The notes: generated by a model from the sequence alone, not told the origin. A stretch of DNA of 64,000 bases from Pseudomonas sp. LS1212 (GCF_024741815.1 NZ_CP102951.1:2185001-2249000), one strand, 5' to 3'; positions 9,347 through 18,953 are shown, counted from the stretch's first letter. Translations and numbers: made by a program.

Positions 9347-10936
9347 TTAGATCACCACACCCTGACTACGCAGGTAGTCATCATAGGTGCCGCTGAAATC
9401 GACGACGCCATTGGCACTCAGCTCGATGATGCGGGTGGCCAGGGAGGATACGAACTCGCGGTCATGGCTGACGAACACCAGGGTGCCAGGGTAGTTTTCC
9501 AGCGCCAGGTTCAGCGACTCGATCGATTCCATGTCCAGGTGGTTGGTCGGTTCATCCATGATCAGCACGTTAGGCTTTTGCAGGATCAGCTTGCCGAACA
9601 GCATGCGGCCTTGCTCACCACCGGAAATCACCTTGACCGACTTGAGGATCTCGTCGTTCGAGAACAGCATGCGACCCAGCGTGCCGCGCACCAGTTGCTC
9701 GCCGCCTTGGGTCCATTGGCCCATCCAGTCGAACAGGTTGACATCATCTTCGAAATCGGCGGCGTGGTCCTGGGCGTAGTAGCCCAGCTCCGCGCTTTCG
9801 GTCCACTTGACGTCACCTGCGTCCGGGGTCAGCTCGCCGACCAGGGTCCGCAGCAGGGTGGTCTTGCCGATACCGTTCGGGCCGATGATCGCCACGCGCT
9901 CGCCGGCTTCGACCTGGAAGCTGAAGTTCTTGAACAGCGTATTGCCGTCGAAGCCCTTGGACATATGCTCGACGGTGACCGCCTGGCGGTGCAGCTTTTT
10001 GGTCTGCTCGAAGCGAATGAACGGGCTGATCCGGCTCGAAGGCTTGACCTCGGCCAGCTGGATCTTGTCAATCTGCTTGGCACGCGACGTTGCTTGCTTG
10101 GCTTTCGAGGCGTTGGCCGAGAAGCGGCTGACGAAGGTCTGCAGCTCGGCGATCTGGGCTTTCTTCTTGGCATTGTCCGACAGCAGTTGCTCGCGGGACT
10201 GGGTCGCCGCGGTCATGTACTCGTCATAGTTACCCGGGAACAGGCGCAGTTCACCGTAGTCCAGGTCGGCCATATGGGTGCAGACGCTATTGAGGAAGTG
10301 ACGGTCGTGGGAAATGATAATCATGGTGCTGTTACGCGCCGTGAGAATGTTTTCCAGCCAGCGGATAGTGTTGATGTCCAGGTGGTTGGTCGGCTCGTCG
10401 AGCAACAACACTTCCGGATCGGAGAACAACGCCTGCGCCAGCAACACCCGCAGTTTCCAGCCCGGCGCGACTTCGCTCATCGGGCCGAAGTGCTGCTCCA
10501 GGGGAATACCCAGGCCCAGCAACAGCTCGCCAGCACGGGATTCGGCGGTGTAGCCGTCCATTTCGGCGAATTCGGTTTCAAGCTCGGCGACGGCCATGCC
10601 GTCATCTTCCGACATTTCCGGCAGCGAATAGATGCGATCGCGCTCGGCCTTGACCTTCCACAGTTCTTCATGGCCCATGATCACGGTATCGATCACGGCG
10701 AACTCTTCGTAAGCGAACTGATCCTGGCGCAATTTACCCAGGCGCACGTTCGGCTCCAGCATCACCTGACCGCCGGAAGCTTCCAGGTCGCTGCCGAGGA
10801 TTTTCATGAAGGTCGATTTGCCACAACCGTTGGCGCCGATAAGGCCGTAGCGGTTGCCGTTGCCAAACTTGACCGAAACGTTTTCGAACAGAGGCTTGGC
10901 ACCGAATTGCATGGTGATGTTAGCGGTGGAGATCAA
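9347..10936 (-). CDS. ybiT: ABC-F family ATPase, YbiT type
   Basis: 529 residues with two ABC nucleotide-binding domains and no membrane part. Walker A motifs are GANGCGKST (about 34-42) and GPNGIGKTT (about 350-358). Walker B/D-loop sequences are [11 protein letters not shown] and [11 protein letters not shown]. The charged linker between the domains (about 240-310) is the P-site tRNA interaction motif of ABC-F translation factors. YbiT-type proteins act on stalled ribosomes. The reading frame begins with TTG at 10936; family N-termini ([21 protein letters not shown]) show this is the true start, with AGGTAAG upstream. Confidence 0.93.
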   Translation of the reverse strand: MISTANITMQFGAKPLFENVSVKFGNGNRYGLIGANGCGKSTFMKILGSDLEASGGQVMLEPNVRLGKLRQDQFAYEEFAVIDTVIMGHEELWKVKAERDRIYSLPEMSEDDGMAVAELETEFAEMDGYTAESRAGELLLGLGIPLEQHFGPMSEVAPGWKLRVLLAQALFSDPEVLLLDEPTNHLDINTIRWLENILTARNSTMIIISHDRHFLNSVCTHMADLDYGELRLFPGNYDEYMTAATQSREQLLSDNAKKKAQIAELQTFVSRFSANASKAKQATSRAKQIDKIQLAEVKPSSRISPFIRFEQTKKLHRQAVTVEHMSKGFDGNTLFKNFSFQVEAGERVAIIGPNGIGKTTLLRTLVGELTPDAGDVKWTESAELGYYAQDHAADFEDDVNLFDWMGQWTQGGEQLVRGTLGRMLFSNDEILKSVKVISGGEQGRMLFGKLILQKPNVLIMDEPTNHLDMESIESLNLALENYPGTLVFVSHDREFVSSLATRIIELSANGVVDFSGTYDDYLRSQGVVI

Positions 10937-10956
10937 GGGGCTTACCTATCAATAAC

Positions 10957-11128
10957 TTAGAGAGCGCTGGTTTCAGCCGATACCAATTTGATACCAATTT
11001 GGAGCTTTGCCAGCTCGCTCCAATCAGAATTTGAGTTAATCCATCGCGCATACGTTGACAACAGCATTTGCACGCTGTGACCGAGCTGTTGGGAGATAAA
11101 CGCGGGATTCAAACCGGACATTCAGCAT
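10957..11128 (-). pseudogene. Tyrosine-recombinase (phage integrase) C-terminal remnant
   Basis: The minus strand encodes MSGLNPAFISQQLGHSVQM followed by LLSTYARWINSNSDWSEL and ends at TAA (10959-10957). The NPAF-I-x-QLGHS and TYARW patterns are the conserved C-terminal catalytic region of phage integrases, with the H of LGHS and the nucleophilic Tyr of TYARW. An in-frame stop precedes the Met and no N-terminal part is found, so it is a truncated relic. It lies just upstream of ybiT and marks an old integration point. Confidence 0.8.
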
Positions 11129-11301
11129 ATTGTCGCATATGTATGACGGCAGTTGTATGGCGGTCTGTACCGGATTCCAGGCGCGGCCAGGGTCGGCCGT
11201 CGCTGGATGCAGGTCGGAGGTCTGTTTTACGTGTGCTGCGAGCACTGCATGACGTGCGACAAGCCGGCGACTGACCAGGTCGATACTCGGATCGCGCGCA
11301 A
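11129..11301. other. Non-coding/decayed stretch of the integrase relic
   Basis: No gene with a ribosome site or recognisable product could be supported here; short open frames on both strands look random. It separates the integrase tail from the small ORF at 11302. Confidence 0.4.
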
Positions 11302-11508
11302 TCAGAGCAAGTAGCCAGTTGCATGTCCGAGGTGTCTATCCTGCACTCCGACGATGAGGTGCAGTGGAGTGTGCTGTTGCGAATCTATCGATACAACTTC
11401 GAACCCACCCACTATTTGGGGTTGTCGCTCACCCGGTTCAGTCGACTCTTCTGCCAGTGCCTTAGCCATTCTCGCGTGGTTCGCTGCGATTTCATTGAGA
11501 GTTGACAC
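11302..11508 (-). CDS. Small hypothetical protein in the prophage relic
   Basis: A GTG-started frame of 68 residues (MSTLNEIAANHARMAKALAE...) with GGGAGATGTAAC directly upstream, a good ribosome site. The first 25 residues look like a helical phage-type small protein. No family is recognised. It lies inside the decayed region between the integrase tail and osmE, so it may be a surviving phage gene. Confidence 0.4.
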   Translation of the reverse strand: MSTLNEIAANHARMAKALAEESTEPGERQPQIVGGFEVVSIDSQQHTPLHLIVGVQDRHLGHATGYLL

Positions 11509-11778
11509 GTTACATCTCCCGGTGACTGACCAAGCGCATCGCTGGAGTCCTTAAGCGTTAATTGAATTGCCGCCGCGTCAGAATTACGTCGCTCTGGGGC
11601 TGCTGCGAGCGTCCTTGGGCAATCCTTAAGCCAGCTGTGGTCGCGTATTGCGCGCGAGGTTTCCATATGCGACGAATGGTGGCGCGGAGTGATTCATGAG
11701 CACTTTCCTGATCGACCTGCCGCGCCTGGATCGGTGAGCGTAAAATAGGGGGGGCCACCTCATCAAAAGGAGCCGCAC

Positions 11779-11979
11779 ATGATCGCCGACCAAATCAACA
11801 AACAGGTTGCTGACGAAAGAGCCGTTTGGGATCAGTATTTTTGTGCTGCATTGATTGCGGAAAGCAATCTGTCGGCACCGGTTGTAGGGGGGCCGAAGTC
11901 GAATCACGAGGACAGGCAGAACCTGCTGGTCGAGAGGGCCAAGGTTCTCGCTGACAAGATGATGGACAGTAGAAAATAA
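11779..11979 (+). CDS. Small hypothetical protein, phage-relic associated
   Basis: 66 residues beginning MIADQINKQVADERAVWDQY, with AAAAGGAGCCGCAC before the ATG and a strong terminator (11985-12009) five bases after the stop. Ribosome site plus terminator argue for a real, expressed gene. The sequence is acidic and helical with no membrane segment, and I do not recognise a family. It is the only apparently complete unit in the relic. Confidence 0.6.
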   Translation: MIADQINKQVADERAVWDQYFCAALIAESNLSAPVVGGPKSNHEDRQNLLVERAKVLADKMMDSRK

Positions 11980-11984
11980 AACTG

Positions 11985-12009
11985 AGCCCAGCTCGCGCTG
12001 GGCTTTTTC
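11985..12009 (+). terminator. Rho-independent terminator
   Basis: Stem AGCCCAGC/GCTGGGCT with a TCGC loop, followed by TTTTT. It ends the 11779-11979 gene. Confidence 0.85.
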
Positions 12010-12150
12010 ATCTGGAGCCGACATGGCCTTCCAGGGCGACAGTTTGAGCGATGCCTGCACCTGCATGCCAAGCATCACGTTCAGATTGCGTTTGGCCACT
12101 TACCGAGAAAATTCTTGGTTGTATTCATTATTGTTTTCAATGATTACATC

Positions 12151-12522
12151 CTAATAACCCGAACCACCCACACCGCCCATGCCACCGACACCTTCCGACT
12201 GTTTCGCCTTGCGCTGCTGTTCACTCCATTGATCGCAGGTTTTGAAGCCCTGGTGGTCCACGCTATCGGCAACATCGAAGCTGACATGGTAGGGCTGTTG
12301 CTGGCTTGCCTGGGAGAGTCGGTAGTCGAAACAGGAACCCGGGGCCTGCGTACGCGCTACCTCGGCCAAGGGCTGGCCGCCGATGCGCAGAACCTGTTGC
12401 TTGCTCATGCCCTTTTTGACTTGTGCGACCAACGGTTGATCACGATAGGCCTCATACGTCGCATTGGCACAACCGCCCAATGCTGCCAGCACGACACAGG
12501 TTGCGAGTAAGTGCTTGTTCAT
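12151..12522 (-). CDS. osmE: Osmotically inducible lipoprotein OsmE
   Basis: 123 residues. A lipobox (LAALGGC, Cys at about 18) follows a short signal peptide. The body has the SmpA/OmlA-type segment QVKKGMSKQQVLRIGGQPL, a paired Cys (GSCFDY and KTCDQW) and a Gly-rich tail. OsmE is an envelope lipoprotein induced by osmotic stress; its precise role is unclear. It is monocistronic, with the DUF3016 gene just upstream on the same strand. Confidence 0.85.
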   Translation of the reverse strand: MNKHLLATCVVLAALGGCANATYEAYRDQPLVAQVKKGMSKQQVLRIGGQPLAEVARTQAPGSCFDYRLSQASQQQPYHVSFDVADSVDHQGFKTCDQWSEQQRKAKQSEGVGGMGGVGGSGY

Positions 12523-12569
12523 TGACCGGGGCTCCCGATGCCTGGGTGAGTATCGCAGGGGACTGCTCG

Positions 12570-13079
12570 CTACGGATGCGCGAACTGGGTTCGAAACCAG
12601 TCATCGAGCATGGCCTTTTCAGCATAGAGGCGGTCGCTGTGGGTCGCCCGGCCGGGACGCTGCAAATAGAACTTGTCGCTCAGTTGAGCGTCGGCCTGCT
12701 TGAGTACCTGGCTGTTCTGTTTGAGCACATAATGGAGGTTGATGCTTGGCCAGGTGATGTCACGCATGAAGCGTACCTGGCTGGCATTGGTCCGCCAGGG
12801 TTCATAGCGCCCGGCCAGGTCAATATCACGCACCTCGATCTGCAACTGTTGACCGGGCTTGAGGTAGCGCTCACCCAGGCCCTCCATATAGCTGCGCAGG
12901 TCCTTCATGACAAACTCATCGGCGCCGCGTTCGTAACCGGTGGTACTCAAGCTGGCATCGCGAAAGGATTCAGGGTTCTTGTAGTTGACTTCGACGGCTT
13001 TGTTGGTCGCCGCCAGGGATTGTCCGCTGGTCGCTATCATCAACAGGGCCAGCGTGGCACCCGACATTGTCGCACGCAC
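12570..13079 (-). CDS. DUF3016 exported protein
   Basis: 169 residues with a signal peptide (cleavage after SLAA, about residue 24). The family pattern is visible: VEVNYKNPESFRDAS, LRSYMEGLGERYLKPGQQLQIEVRDIDLAGRYEPW and the late YAEKAMLDDWFRTQF. DUF3016 proteins are periplasmic and of unknown function. It shares orientation with osmE, 47 bases away, so they may be co-transcribed. Confidence 0.8.
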   Translation of the reverse strand: MRATMSGATLALLMIATSGQSLAATNKAVEVNYKNPESFRDASLSTTGYERGADEFVMKDLRSYMEGLGERYLKPGQQLQIEVRDIDLAGRYEPWRTNASQVRFMRDITWPSINLHYVLKQNSQVLKQADAQLSDKFYLQRPGRATHSDRLYAEKAMLDDWFRTQFAHP

Positions 13080-13154
13080 GTTTCATCTCCCGGCGCAGCA
13101 TTGGACTGGCTGGCGCACTATATTAATTGTACGCCCGATAGCACGGGGTGCAGC

Positions 13155-13847
13155 ATGAACAGACTGCTTCACCTTTCACCCAATACCGCAGGGCGTGATA
13201 TTGCCGTGGGGGATATCCATGGGCATTTCACGCGGCTGCAGGACGCCCTGGACGCGGCGGGTTTCGACGCGTCCTGCGATCGCCTGTTCAGCGTGGGTGA
13301 CCTGGTCGATCGCGGCCCCGAAAGCGAGCAGTCACTCGAGTGGCTGGACAAGCCCTGGTTTTTTGCCGTGCAGGGCAATCACGAAGCATTGGCCATTGCC
13401 CATGTCTGCGGGGGGTATCTGGATTATTCAATGTACCGTGCCAGCGGTGGTGGCTGGTTCCTGGACCTTGCACGGCAGGATCAGGAAGTGTTCGCCAGCC
13501 GTTTTGATCGAATGCCGCTGGCGATAGAGCTGGAGACTGCACAAGGGTTGGTGGCGCTGGTGCATGCCGACTGCCCATTCCCGAGTTGGGCGCCCTTGCG
13601 TGAAACCTTTGTCGAGGGCGGGCCCTTGCTGGCAGCCGTGCAGGAAATCTGCCAGTGGTCGCGACGGCGCCTGCAGCAGGAAAACACCTGCGGCGTCGAA
13701 GGGGTGCGTGCCCTGATCGTGGGGCACACACCCTTGCGCCAGGTGGCGGTGCTGGGCAATGTCTACCATATCGATACGGCGGGGTGGGCCAGCGGGTACT
13801 TCACCCTACTGGACCTGAACACCCTCGAGGCCTTGCCTACCAGCTGA
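13155..13847 (+). CDS. Metallophosphoesterase (PrpA/PrpB-like Ser/Thr protein phosphatase)
   Basis: 230 residues with the PPP-family metal-binding motifs in order: GDIHGH (about 19-24), GDLVDRGPES (about 46-55) and GNHEALA (about 74-80), then HAD near 142 and GHT near 196. It probably dephosphorylates phosphoproteins or small phosphoesters in the cytoplasm. I chose the ATG at 13155 because the motif-bearing sequence begins there. Its 3' end overlaps the end of the convergent autotransporter by 11 bases. Confidence 0.88.
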   Translation: MNRLLHLSPNTAGRDIAVGDIHGHFTRLQDALDAAGFDASCDRLFSVGDLVDRGPESEQSLEWLDKPWFFAVQGNHEALAIAHVCGGYLDYSMYRASGGGWFLDLARQDQEVFASRFDRMPLAIELETAQGLVALVHADCPFPSWAPLRETFVEGGPLLAAVQEICQWSRRRLQQENTCGVEGVRALIVGHTPLRQVAVLGNVYHIDTAGWASGYFTLLDLNTLEALPTS

Positions 13848-16422
13848 CACGCACGCCCAGATTGCCGCTGACGCCCTCCAGGTTGTTGCTGTCCAGGTTG
13901 GTGTTGTAGTTGGCACCGAAGTAGACGCTGACCGCCGGCGCCACCATGGCGACCAGGCCGATCCCCAGATCGGCCCAGGATGACTGGTGCTCGCTCTTGA
14001 TCTTGTCAAAGTCGTTGTAGGTCACCGTGTCGTAGCCGTCGAAGGTGTGCCAGAAGTTGGCTTGCAGGTAGGGTGATATTGGCAGGTTGTTCCACAGGTA
14101 GTGCCCTTCCAGGCGTGCACCTGCCCGGCCGGTCAAGTAGCCCTGGGAGTCGAATGAAACATCGGAAATACCGTCGTTCTGGTCTTTCAGACTGATTGTC
14201 TGGTAGATCGCCTGCAGTTGCGGCTCGAGCTTCCAATTATCAGAAACCTTGATCAGATAACCGCCCTCCAACGAAAAGGTGGCGCCGTCTCCCTCGGTAT
14301 CGAGCTTCGCGCCGCGTTCGGATTTGCTGTCGCCGTCCAGGTCGGTATACATGGCGACCAAATCGAGATACCAGCCGAAGGGCTTTGTGATTGTCCAATA
14401 GACACCTACATTGCTGCCGTCGAGCTTCGTTTTACCCGCCCGCCGGTCTTGGAAACCTTCCGCAAAACCTTTGACATTACCGCGCAGGTGGCTTTGGCCG
14501 ACGAAGAAGCCAAAACGCTGGAATAACTCGTCGCTGGTTTGTGAAGCATACAGGTCATGCCCGATCTGGTAGCCCTTGAGCGAACCGTCGAAGCTGGGCG
14601 AGGCGGTTCCCGTCCAGCTTTTCTGGACGTCGCTGCCATAGACCCGCCCCCAGCCGGCCGGCGCGCCACCGGTTTCGGTCAGCAGGCGTTGATCGCCCTG
14701 GCGATCGTGGAAGATGCCGAGGAAATCCAGCATCATCAGTTGCGCAGCGGGCATCACCACCGAGTACAGCGGCACTTCCATTCGATACAGCGGGATTGGA
14801 TCGGCACCCGCTACTGCTGTCGGCATTACCGGGGAGCCAATGGCCGGTGTCGGCGAAGTCTGCGCAGGTGTTTGCACCGGCGGGTGGGCTGGTGGCGCGG
14901 TGGGTGGCAAGGGTTGCGCGGTAGGCGGTTCCACGGGTGGTTCGTCCGGATCAACAGCAACCGGGGGCGGCGGGGCGGGTACCCTGGGCGTTACAGGTGT
15001 GACCGGCGGAGGTGGAATGGGGGTGGCGCGAGGCTGGACGGCAACGACACTGTTGCGCAAGAACCAACTGTGCTCCGAACCTGCTTGTACGCCCCCCTTG
15101 AACAGCCGGTACTCGTAGGCACCCGCCGCAATCGACCCCCCCTTGAGCGAGAACGCGTCGGCGCTGCTGGTTGCGCCATTCTGCGCCTGTACCACTTCAA
15201 TACCATTGCTCAGCATCGCGGCGCCCGGGCCATTGAGGTTGCTGACGGTTATCTGCGTATCGCCGCTGATAGTGCCCTGGGAAACCAACAGCTTGTCACT
15301 GGCCGCGCCGTCGCCGGCCAATACCGTCTGCAGCCAGAGTTCGCCGCCGGTGCCGACATAGTTGCCATGCACCGTCAGCGAGTCAGTGGCAGCACTGCTG
15401 CCGGTCGTCATGTCGATAATCCCGGCGTTGTTCAGGGTGGCCGACTGGCCGGCAGTGTAAGGGCGAATGTTGCCTTGGGTGACGACCAGGGTACTGCTGT
15501 CGTCGATAGTGAAGGCGCCTGTACCGCTGCCACTGTCGCCCAGGAAAAAATCGCCGGCCAGGTCGAACCGAGAGTTGTTGGTCAGGCTGACCGACTCCCA
15601 GCCGATGTAGCGTTCGGGGGATGCGGAAGTGCTGTTGTCGAAGGTCAGGTGATCGTCGCCCAGGCCCCCATCCAGTGATGGGGTCGGGGCCAGCAGGCTT
15701 TCGGTCAGGTTGCCGATCAGGCCGGTGTCATTGCCATTGCCCATCAGAATGGCGGATTCGATGGTACCGCCATCTTTCCAGATGAAGGTGTCATCGCCCT
15801 CGCTGGCGCGGATTTGCCCGGAAATGACGCCGCCGGTGACGGTGATCTTGTCATTGCCGCCGCTGACACTGATGTTGCCGCCGATGGTGCCGCCGGACAC
15901 GATGATGGTGTCGGTGCCGAACCCGGTGACCAGGTTGCCGATGATCTTCCCGCCAGACATGTCGAAGGTGTTGTCATCGAGTTTCATGTTGACGCGGCCG
16001 ATGGTTCCGCCGGTCATTGTTGCCATGTCGCCGTCTTCAAAACCGTTGACGATAGTGCCGCCGGTCATCAGGAAGGTATCCAGCCCATCGCCTTGGGACA
16101 ACGAACCGATCTGTCCGCCATTCATGACGAAGTCGTCGATGCCTGAGCCTTGTTGCACGCTCCCGGTAATAGTGCCGCTGTCGATGCGAATTTGATCGGT
16201 GCCTGCGCCGAAGGTAACGCTGGCAATAGTGCCGGTGCTCGCTGCGGGCAGCGTCAGCGTGTTGTTGCCCGACGAATCGTTCAGGGCACCGGCAGTGCCG
16301 GAGTCGCATACATAGTTGCTGTCACCGCTGGTGGGAGTGATCGTGCACGCCGCCTGAGCCTGTTGCAGCGTCAGGCTCAGCAGTGAAAGGGCACCTACGT
16401 ATACCAGCTTGTTATTTGGCAT
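13837..16422 (-). CDS. Autotransporter (type V secretion) with beta-helix passenger
   Basis: About 861 residues. A signal peptide ends QQAQAAC. The passenger (about 30-480) is a beta-helix of short rungs such as MTGGTI, VSGGTIGGNI and VTGGVISGQI. A Pro-rich linker (about 485-550, PIPPPPVTPVTPRVP..) precedes the C-terminal barrel of about 280 residues, which ends LGVRVSW with a terminal aromatic as in type Va barrels. ATG at 16422 fits the ribosome site AAGGA best; ATG at 16431 is in frame. There is no protease triad, so it is more likely an adhesin or autoagglutinin than an enzyme. Confidence 0.9.
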   Translation of the reverse strand: MPNNKLVYVGALSLLSLTLQQAQAACTITPTSGDSNYVCDSGTAGALNDSSGNNTLTLPAASTGTIASVTFGAGTDQIRIDSGTITGSVQQGSGIDDFVMNGGQIGSLSQGDGLDTFLMTGGTIVNGFEDGDMATMTGGTIGRVNMKLDDNTFDMSGGKIIGNLVTGFGTDTIIVSGGTIGGNISVSGGNDKITVTGGVISGQIRASEGDDTFIWKDGGTIESAILMGNGNDTGLIGNLTESLLAPTPSLDGGLGDDHLTFDNSTSASPERYIGWESVSLTNNSRFDLAGDFFLGDSGSGTGAFTIDDSSTLVVTQGNIRPYTAGQSATLNNAGIIDMTTGSSAATDSLTVHGNYVGTGGELWLQTVLAGDGAASDKLLVSQGTISGDTQITVSNLNGPGAAMLSNGIEVVQAQNGATSSADAFSLKGGSIAAGAYEYRLFKGGVQAGSEHSWFLRNSVVAVQPRATPIPPPPVTPVTPRVPAPPPPVAVDPDEPPVEPPTAQPLPPTAPPAHPPVQTPAQTSPTPAIGSPVMPTAVAGADPIPLYRMEVPLYSVVMPAAQLMMLDFLGIFHDRQGDQRLLTETGGAPAGWGRVYGSDVQKSWTGTASPSFDGSLKGYQIGHDLYASQTSDELFQRFGFFVGQSHLRGNVKGFAEGFQDRRAGKTKLDGSNVGVYWTITKPFGWYLDLVAMYTDLDGDSKSERGAKLDTEGDGATFSLEGGYLIKVSDNWKLEPQLQAIYQTISLKDQNDGISDVSFDSQGYLTGRAGARLEGHYLWNNLPISPYLQANFWHTFDGYDTVTYNDFDKIKSEHQSSWADLGIGLVAMVAPAVSVYFGANYNTNLDSNNLEGVSGNLGVRVSW

Positions 16423-16742
16423 CGATGTCATCCTTGAAAACCCGTAGGGTGGGATTTCGAGGTTTTCTAACATCGATAACGCAAGTTCATAAGCTGACAG
16501 AATTACTAGGTTGTTCGCTTATGGGAAAGGGCCGAAACTACGCGATTGGCCTTTTATCGCTGTCGCCCTCAAGTGCTCATGTGCAGGCGACTGCGCGCGC
16601 GGGGGCAAAGTTTCAACGAACTTGCGGGTGATGGCCATTTGGCAAAATAAATCCGGTAAGACTTCCCAAAGCCGCCTACGCTGATAGTTGGACCCGCAAT
16701 CAACCCTGAATTAAAGATCGCGAATAACAAGGAGAAACGTAA

Positions 16743-17003
16743 ATGCTATCAACCTTGGAGTTGCGCAACATCATCGAAAGCAGCTTTCTGCCCATGCGCT
16801 GCCAATGCACGCTGGCGCAGGATCGTTCGTTGACGGTGAAGGTGTTCGATCGGGCCAGCGAGCGGGTCGATCTGATGGTCACAGGCATTTGTGCCGAGCA
16901 ACTCAACAGCAGCCGGGCGATTTCCAATCTGATTACCGGGCTGCGCCATGACCTGGCGCATACCCACGTGGCCAAGGCCAATCGCGTCAGCGATAGCCTC
17001 TGA
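16743..17003 (+). CDS. DUF1652 domain protein
   Basis: 86 residues (LSTLELRNIIESSFLPMRCQC...) with AACAAGGAGAAACGTAA before the ATG. The pattern IIESSFLPxxCxC, DRSLTVKVFD and the AISNLITGLRHDL helix is the DUF1652 family, small cytoplasmic proteins found almost only in Pseudomonas. Function unknown. It is monocistronic and is followed by the inverted-repeat element at 17021-17124. Confidence 0.8.
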   Translation: MLSTLELRNIIESSFLPMRCQCTLAQDRSLTVKVFDRASERVDLMVTGICAEQLNSSRAISNLITGLRHDLAHTHVAKANRVSDSL

Positions 17004-17020
17004 CTTGACGCGTACCCCTG

Positions 17021-17124
17021 TAGCCGCTGCCGCCAGGCTGCGCTCGCCTGCGCAGCAGGCGCAGGATCTAAAGATTGCAAGGGAGCCCCTGCGGGACTCC
17101 AGCGCAGCCTGGCGGCAGCGGCTA
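17021..17124. repeat. REPIN-like inverted pair
   Basis: A 22-base sequence (TAGCCGCTGCCGCCAGGCTG + CG, 17021-17042) is repeated in perfect inverted orientation at 17103-17124. Between them are 60 bases with a smaller hairpin (GCCTGCGCAGCAGGC). Two REP sequences in inverted pairing define REPINs, which Pseudomonas genomes mobilise with RAYT transposases. It lies between DUF1652 and ecotin. Confidence 0.8.
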
Positions 17125-17126
17125 CT

Positions 17127-17609
17127 TTACTCTTCGGTTGCCTTGTTGACCTGCTCAGCCGCAGACCAGATCCGGTAATGCACCTCCACACCCTTGGGTG
17201 CGTAGACCACGATCGGCAGCTTGCTGTTATAGCGCAGCATGAAGCCTTCCCCGACCACCGGTACCAAGGCCTTGGCTTTCTTGCCGTCCGGGCAAGCCAT
17301 CAGGGTCGACATCGGCCCTTTCACCGCTTCGAGCCGATAGTAGTTGTAGCCCCAGCCCTCCAGCGTTTTTTCTTCCAGGTTGCCTGCGAGCCTTTGGCGA
17401 TTGCAGTCGACTTCCAGCTGCTTGCCGGCAAGAATCTCGACCTTGTGATCGTTTTCGTCGGTTTGGCTGGGCAGGTGAATCACCTGCCGGGTGAAGCCGG
17501 CTTCGGCTTCAGGGTAGGGAGCCACGTCCTTGAGGGTGGCGGCCAATGCCTGCGGGCCGAACGTGGCCAGTGACAGAGTTAGGGTGGGCATGAGCATCGA
17601 CAGACGCAT
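17127..17609 (-). CDS. eco: Ecotin, periplasmic serine-protease inhibitor
   Basis: 160 residues. The signal peptide is cleaved after ALAA (about 24). Family marks are [22 protein letters not shown], the disulfide Cys pair (VDCNRQ and MACPDG) and the reactive loop [11 protein letters not shown] with Met as the likely P1 residue. The late [19 protein letters not shown] is typical. Ecotin dimers inhibit trypsin, chymotrypsin, elastase and other host proteases in the periplasm. The stop is three bases from the REPIN. Confidence 0.92.
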   Translation of the reverse strand: MRLSMLMPTLTLSLATFGPQALAATLKDVAPYPEAEAGFTRQVIHLPSQTDENDHKVEILAGKQLEVDCNRQRLAGNLEEKTLEGWGYNYYRLEAVKGPMSTLMACPDGKKAKALVPVVGEGFMLRYNSKLPIVVYAPKGVEVHYRIWSAAEQVNKATEE

Positions 17610-17724
17610 GAAGCCTCCTTGCAGGGCAGAAAAAAGTATCGCAAGGGTAACCTCGACGCGGGAACGCTGTCAGTCTATTACTAGGGCGTGTCCCGTCGCC
17701 TTAACTATCAGGATGGGTAAGATC

Positions 17725-18948
17725 ATGGTCGTCAGCACATCACTCTCCGATGTCAGCCTCGAGAAGGGCTGGGCAGCACCTGGCGCCAGCCTGGTTCGCG
17801 ATGTCAGCCTCCCGGCGCTGGTGATTCACCGGCAGGCGTTGGAGCACAACATCCACTGGATGCAGAACTTTGCCCATAAAAGCGACGCGGAGCTGGCGCC
17901 CCACGGCAAGACCAGCATGACCCCGGCGTTGTTCCGGCGTCAGCTCGAGCAGGGCGCTTGGGCGATCACCCTGGCCACCGCCGTGCAGACCCGCGCCGCC
18001 TATGCCCATGGCGTGCGCCGGGTGCTGATGGCCAACCAACTGGTCGGGGCGCCGAACATGGCCCTGATCGCCGAGCTGCTGGCCGATCCGTTGTTCGACT
18101 TCCATTGCCTGGTCGACCACCTGGACAACGTCGTCGCGCTGGGCCGGTTTTTCGAAGCGCGCGGCCTGCGCCTGAATGTGATGATCGAATATGGCGTGCC
18201 CGGTGGCCGCTGCGGGTGTCGCGACGAGCAGCAGGTCCGCGAACTGGCGGCAGCGATTGCCGCGCAGCCGGCACTGGCCCTGACCGGCATCGAGGGCTAT
18301 GAAGGTGTGATCCACGGCGATCATGCCGAGAACGATATTCGTCTCTATGCCGCTTCCCTGGTGGATCTGGCCGTGCAGTTGCAGCACCAGCACGCGTTCG
18401 CCCTCGACCAGCCGATCGTCACCGCCTCCGGCTCGGCTTGGTATGACCTGATTGCCGAAGCCTTCGATGCCCGTGCGGTACGTGGCCGCTTTCTCAGCGT
18501 GCTGCGCCCGGGCTGTTATGTCGTGCATGACCACGGCATCTATCAAGAGGCCCAATGTGGCGTGCTCGAGCGTCGCGGCGACCTGATCGAAGGCCTGCGC
18601 CCGGCGCTGGAAGTCTGGGCCCATGTGCAGTCGATGCCCGAGCCTGGCCTTGCGGTGGTAGCGCTGGGCAAGCGCGACGTCGCGTACGATGCGGGGCTGC
18701 CGATGCCGCTGATGCGTTATCGCCCGGATGTCGAGCCGGCAGTGGGAGAAGACGTCAGCGCCTGCCGCGTCACCCGGATGATGGACCAGCACGCGTTCAT
18801 GCAGGTCGCCGAGGGTTGCGAGTTGCGTATCGGCGACATCGTTTCCTTCGGCACCTCTCATCCCTGCCTGACCTTCGACAAGTGGCGCACCGCCTGCCTG
18901 GTCGATGAGCAGCTGCAGGTTGTCGAAAACATGCCTACCTATTTCTGA
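17725..18948 (+). CDS. PLP-dependent amino acid deaminase / D-threonine-aldolase-like enzyme
   Basis: About 407 residues. The alanine-racemase-fold TIM barrel carries the PLP lysine in HGKTSM (about 53-58) after the LPALVIHRQALEHNI strand. The GIEGYEGVIHGDHA loop, SGSAWYD and the C-terminal DHGIY and FGTSHPCLTFDKW (metal/substrate residues H and C) match D-serine dehydratase/D-threonine aldolase-like proteins, often annotated 'amino acid deaminase' in Pseudomonas. ATG at 17725 is chosen; an in-frame ATG at 17713 is possible. It probably acts on D-amino or 3-hydroxy amino acids; substrate unproven. Confidence 0.85.
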   Translation: MVVSTSLSDVSLEKGWAAPGASLVRDVSLPALVIHRQALEHNIHWMQNFAHKSDAELAPHGKTSMTPALFRRQLEQGAWAITLATAVQTRAAYAHGVRRVLMANQLVGAPNMALIAELLADPLFDFHCLVDHLDNVVALGRFFEARGLRLNVMIEYGVPGGRCGCRDEQQVRELAAAIAAQPALALTGIEGYEGVIHGDHAENDIRLYAASLVDLAVQLQHQHAFALDQPIVTASGSAWYDLIAEAFDARAVRGRFLSVLRPGCYVVHDHGIYQEAQCGVLERRGDLIEGLRPALEVWAHVQSMPEPGLAVVALGKRDVAYDAGLPMPLMRYRPDVEPAVGEDVSACRVTRMMDQHAFMQVAEGCELRIGDIVSFGTSHPCLTFDKWRTACLVDEQLQVVENMPTYF

Positions 18949-18953
18949 AGGAA

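Noticed and set aside
8765..10960. 731-codon plus-strand open frame
   Set aside because: It is antisense to ybiT and part of the MFS gene, with composition typical of a shadow frame in high-GC DNA.
11626..12099. 157-codon minus frame beginning MAKRNLNVMLGMQVQASLKL
   Set aside because: The first 25 residues look phage-like, but the rest is antisense to the small gene at 11779 and shows no domain.
12423..13154. Long open frame upstream of the phosphoesterase (in frame with it)
   Set aside because: It lies antisense to the DUF3016 gene, has no family match, and the phosphoesterase motifs begin only after ATG 13155.
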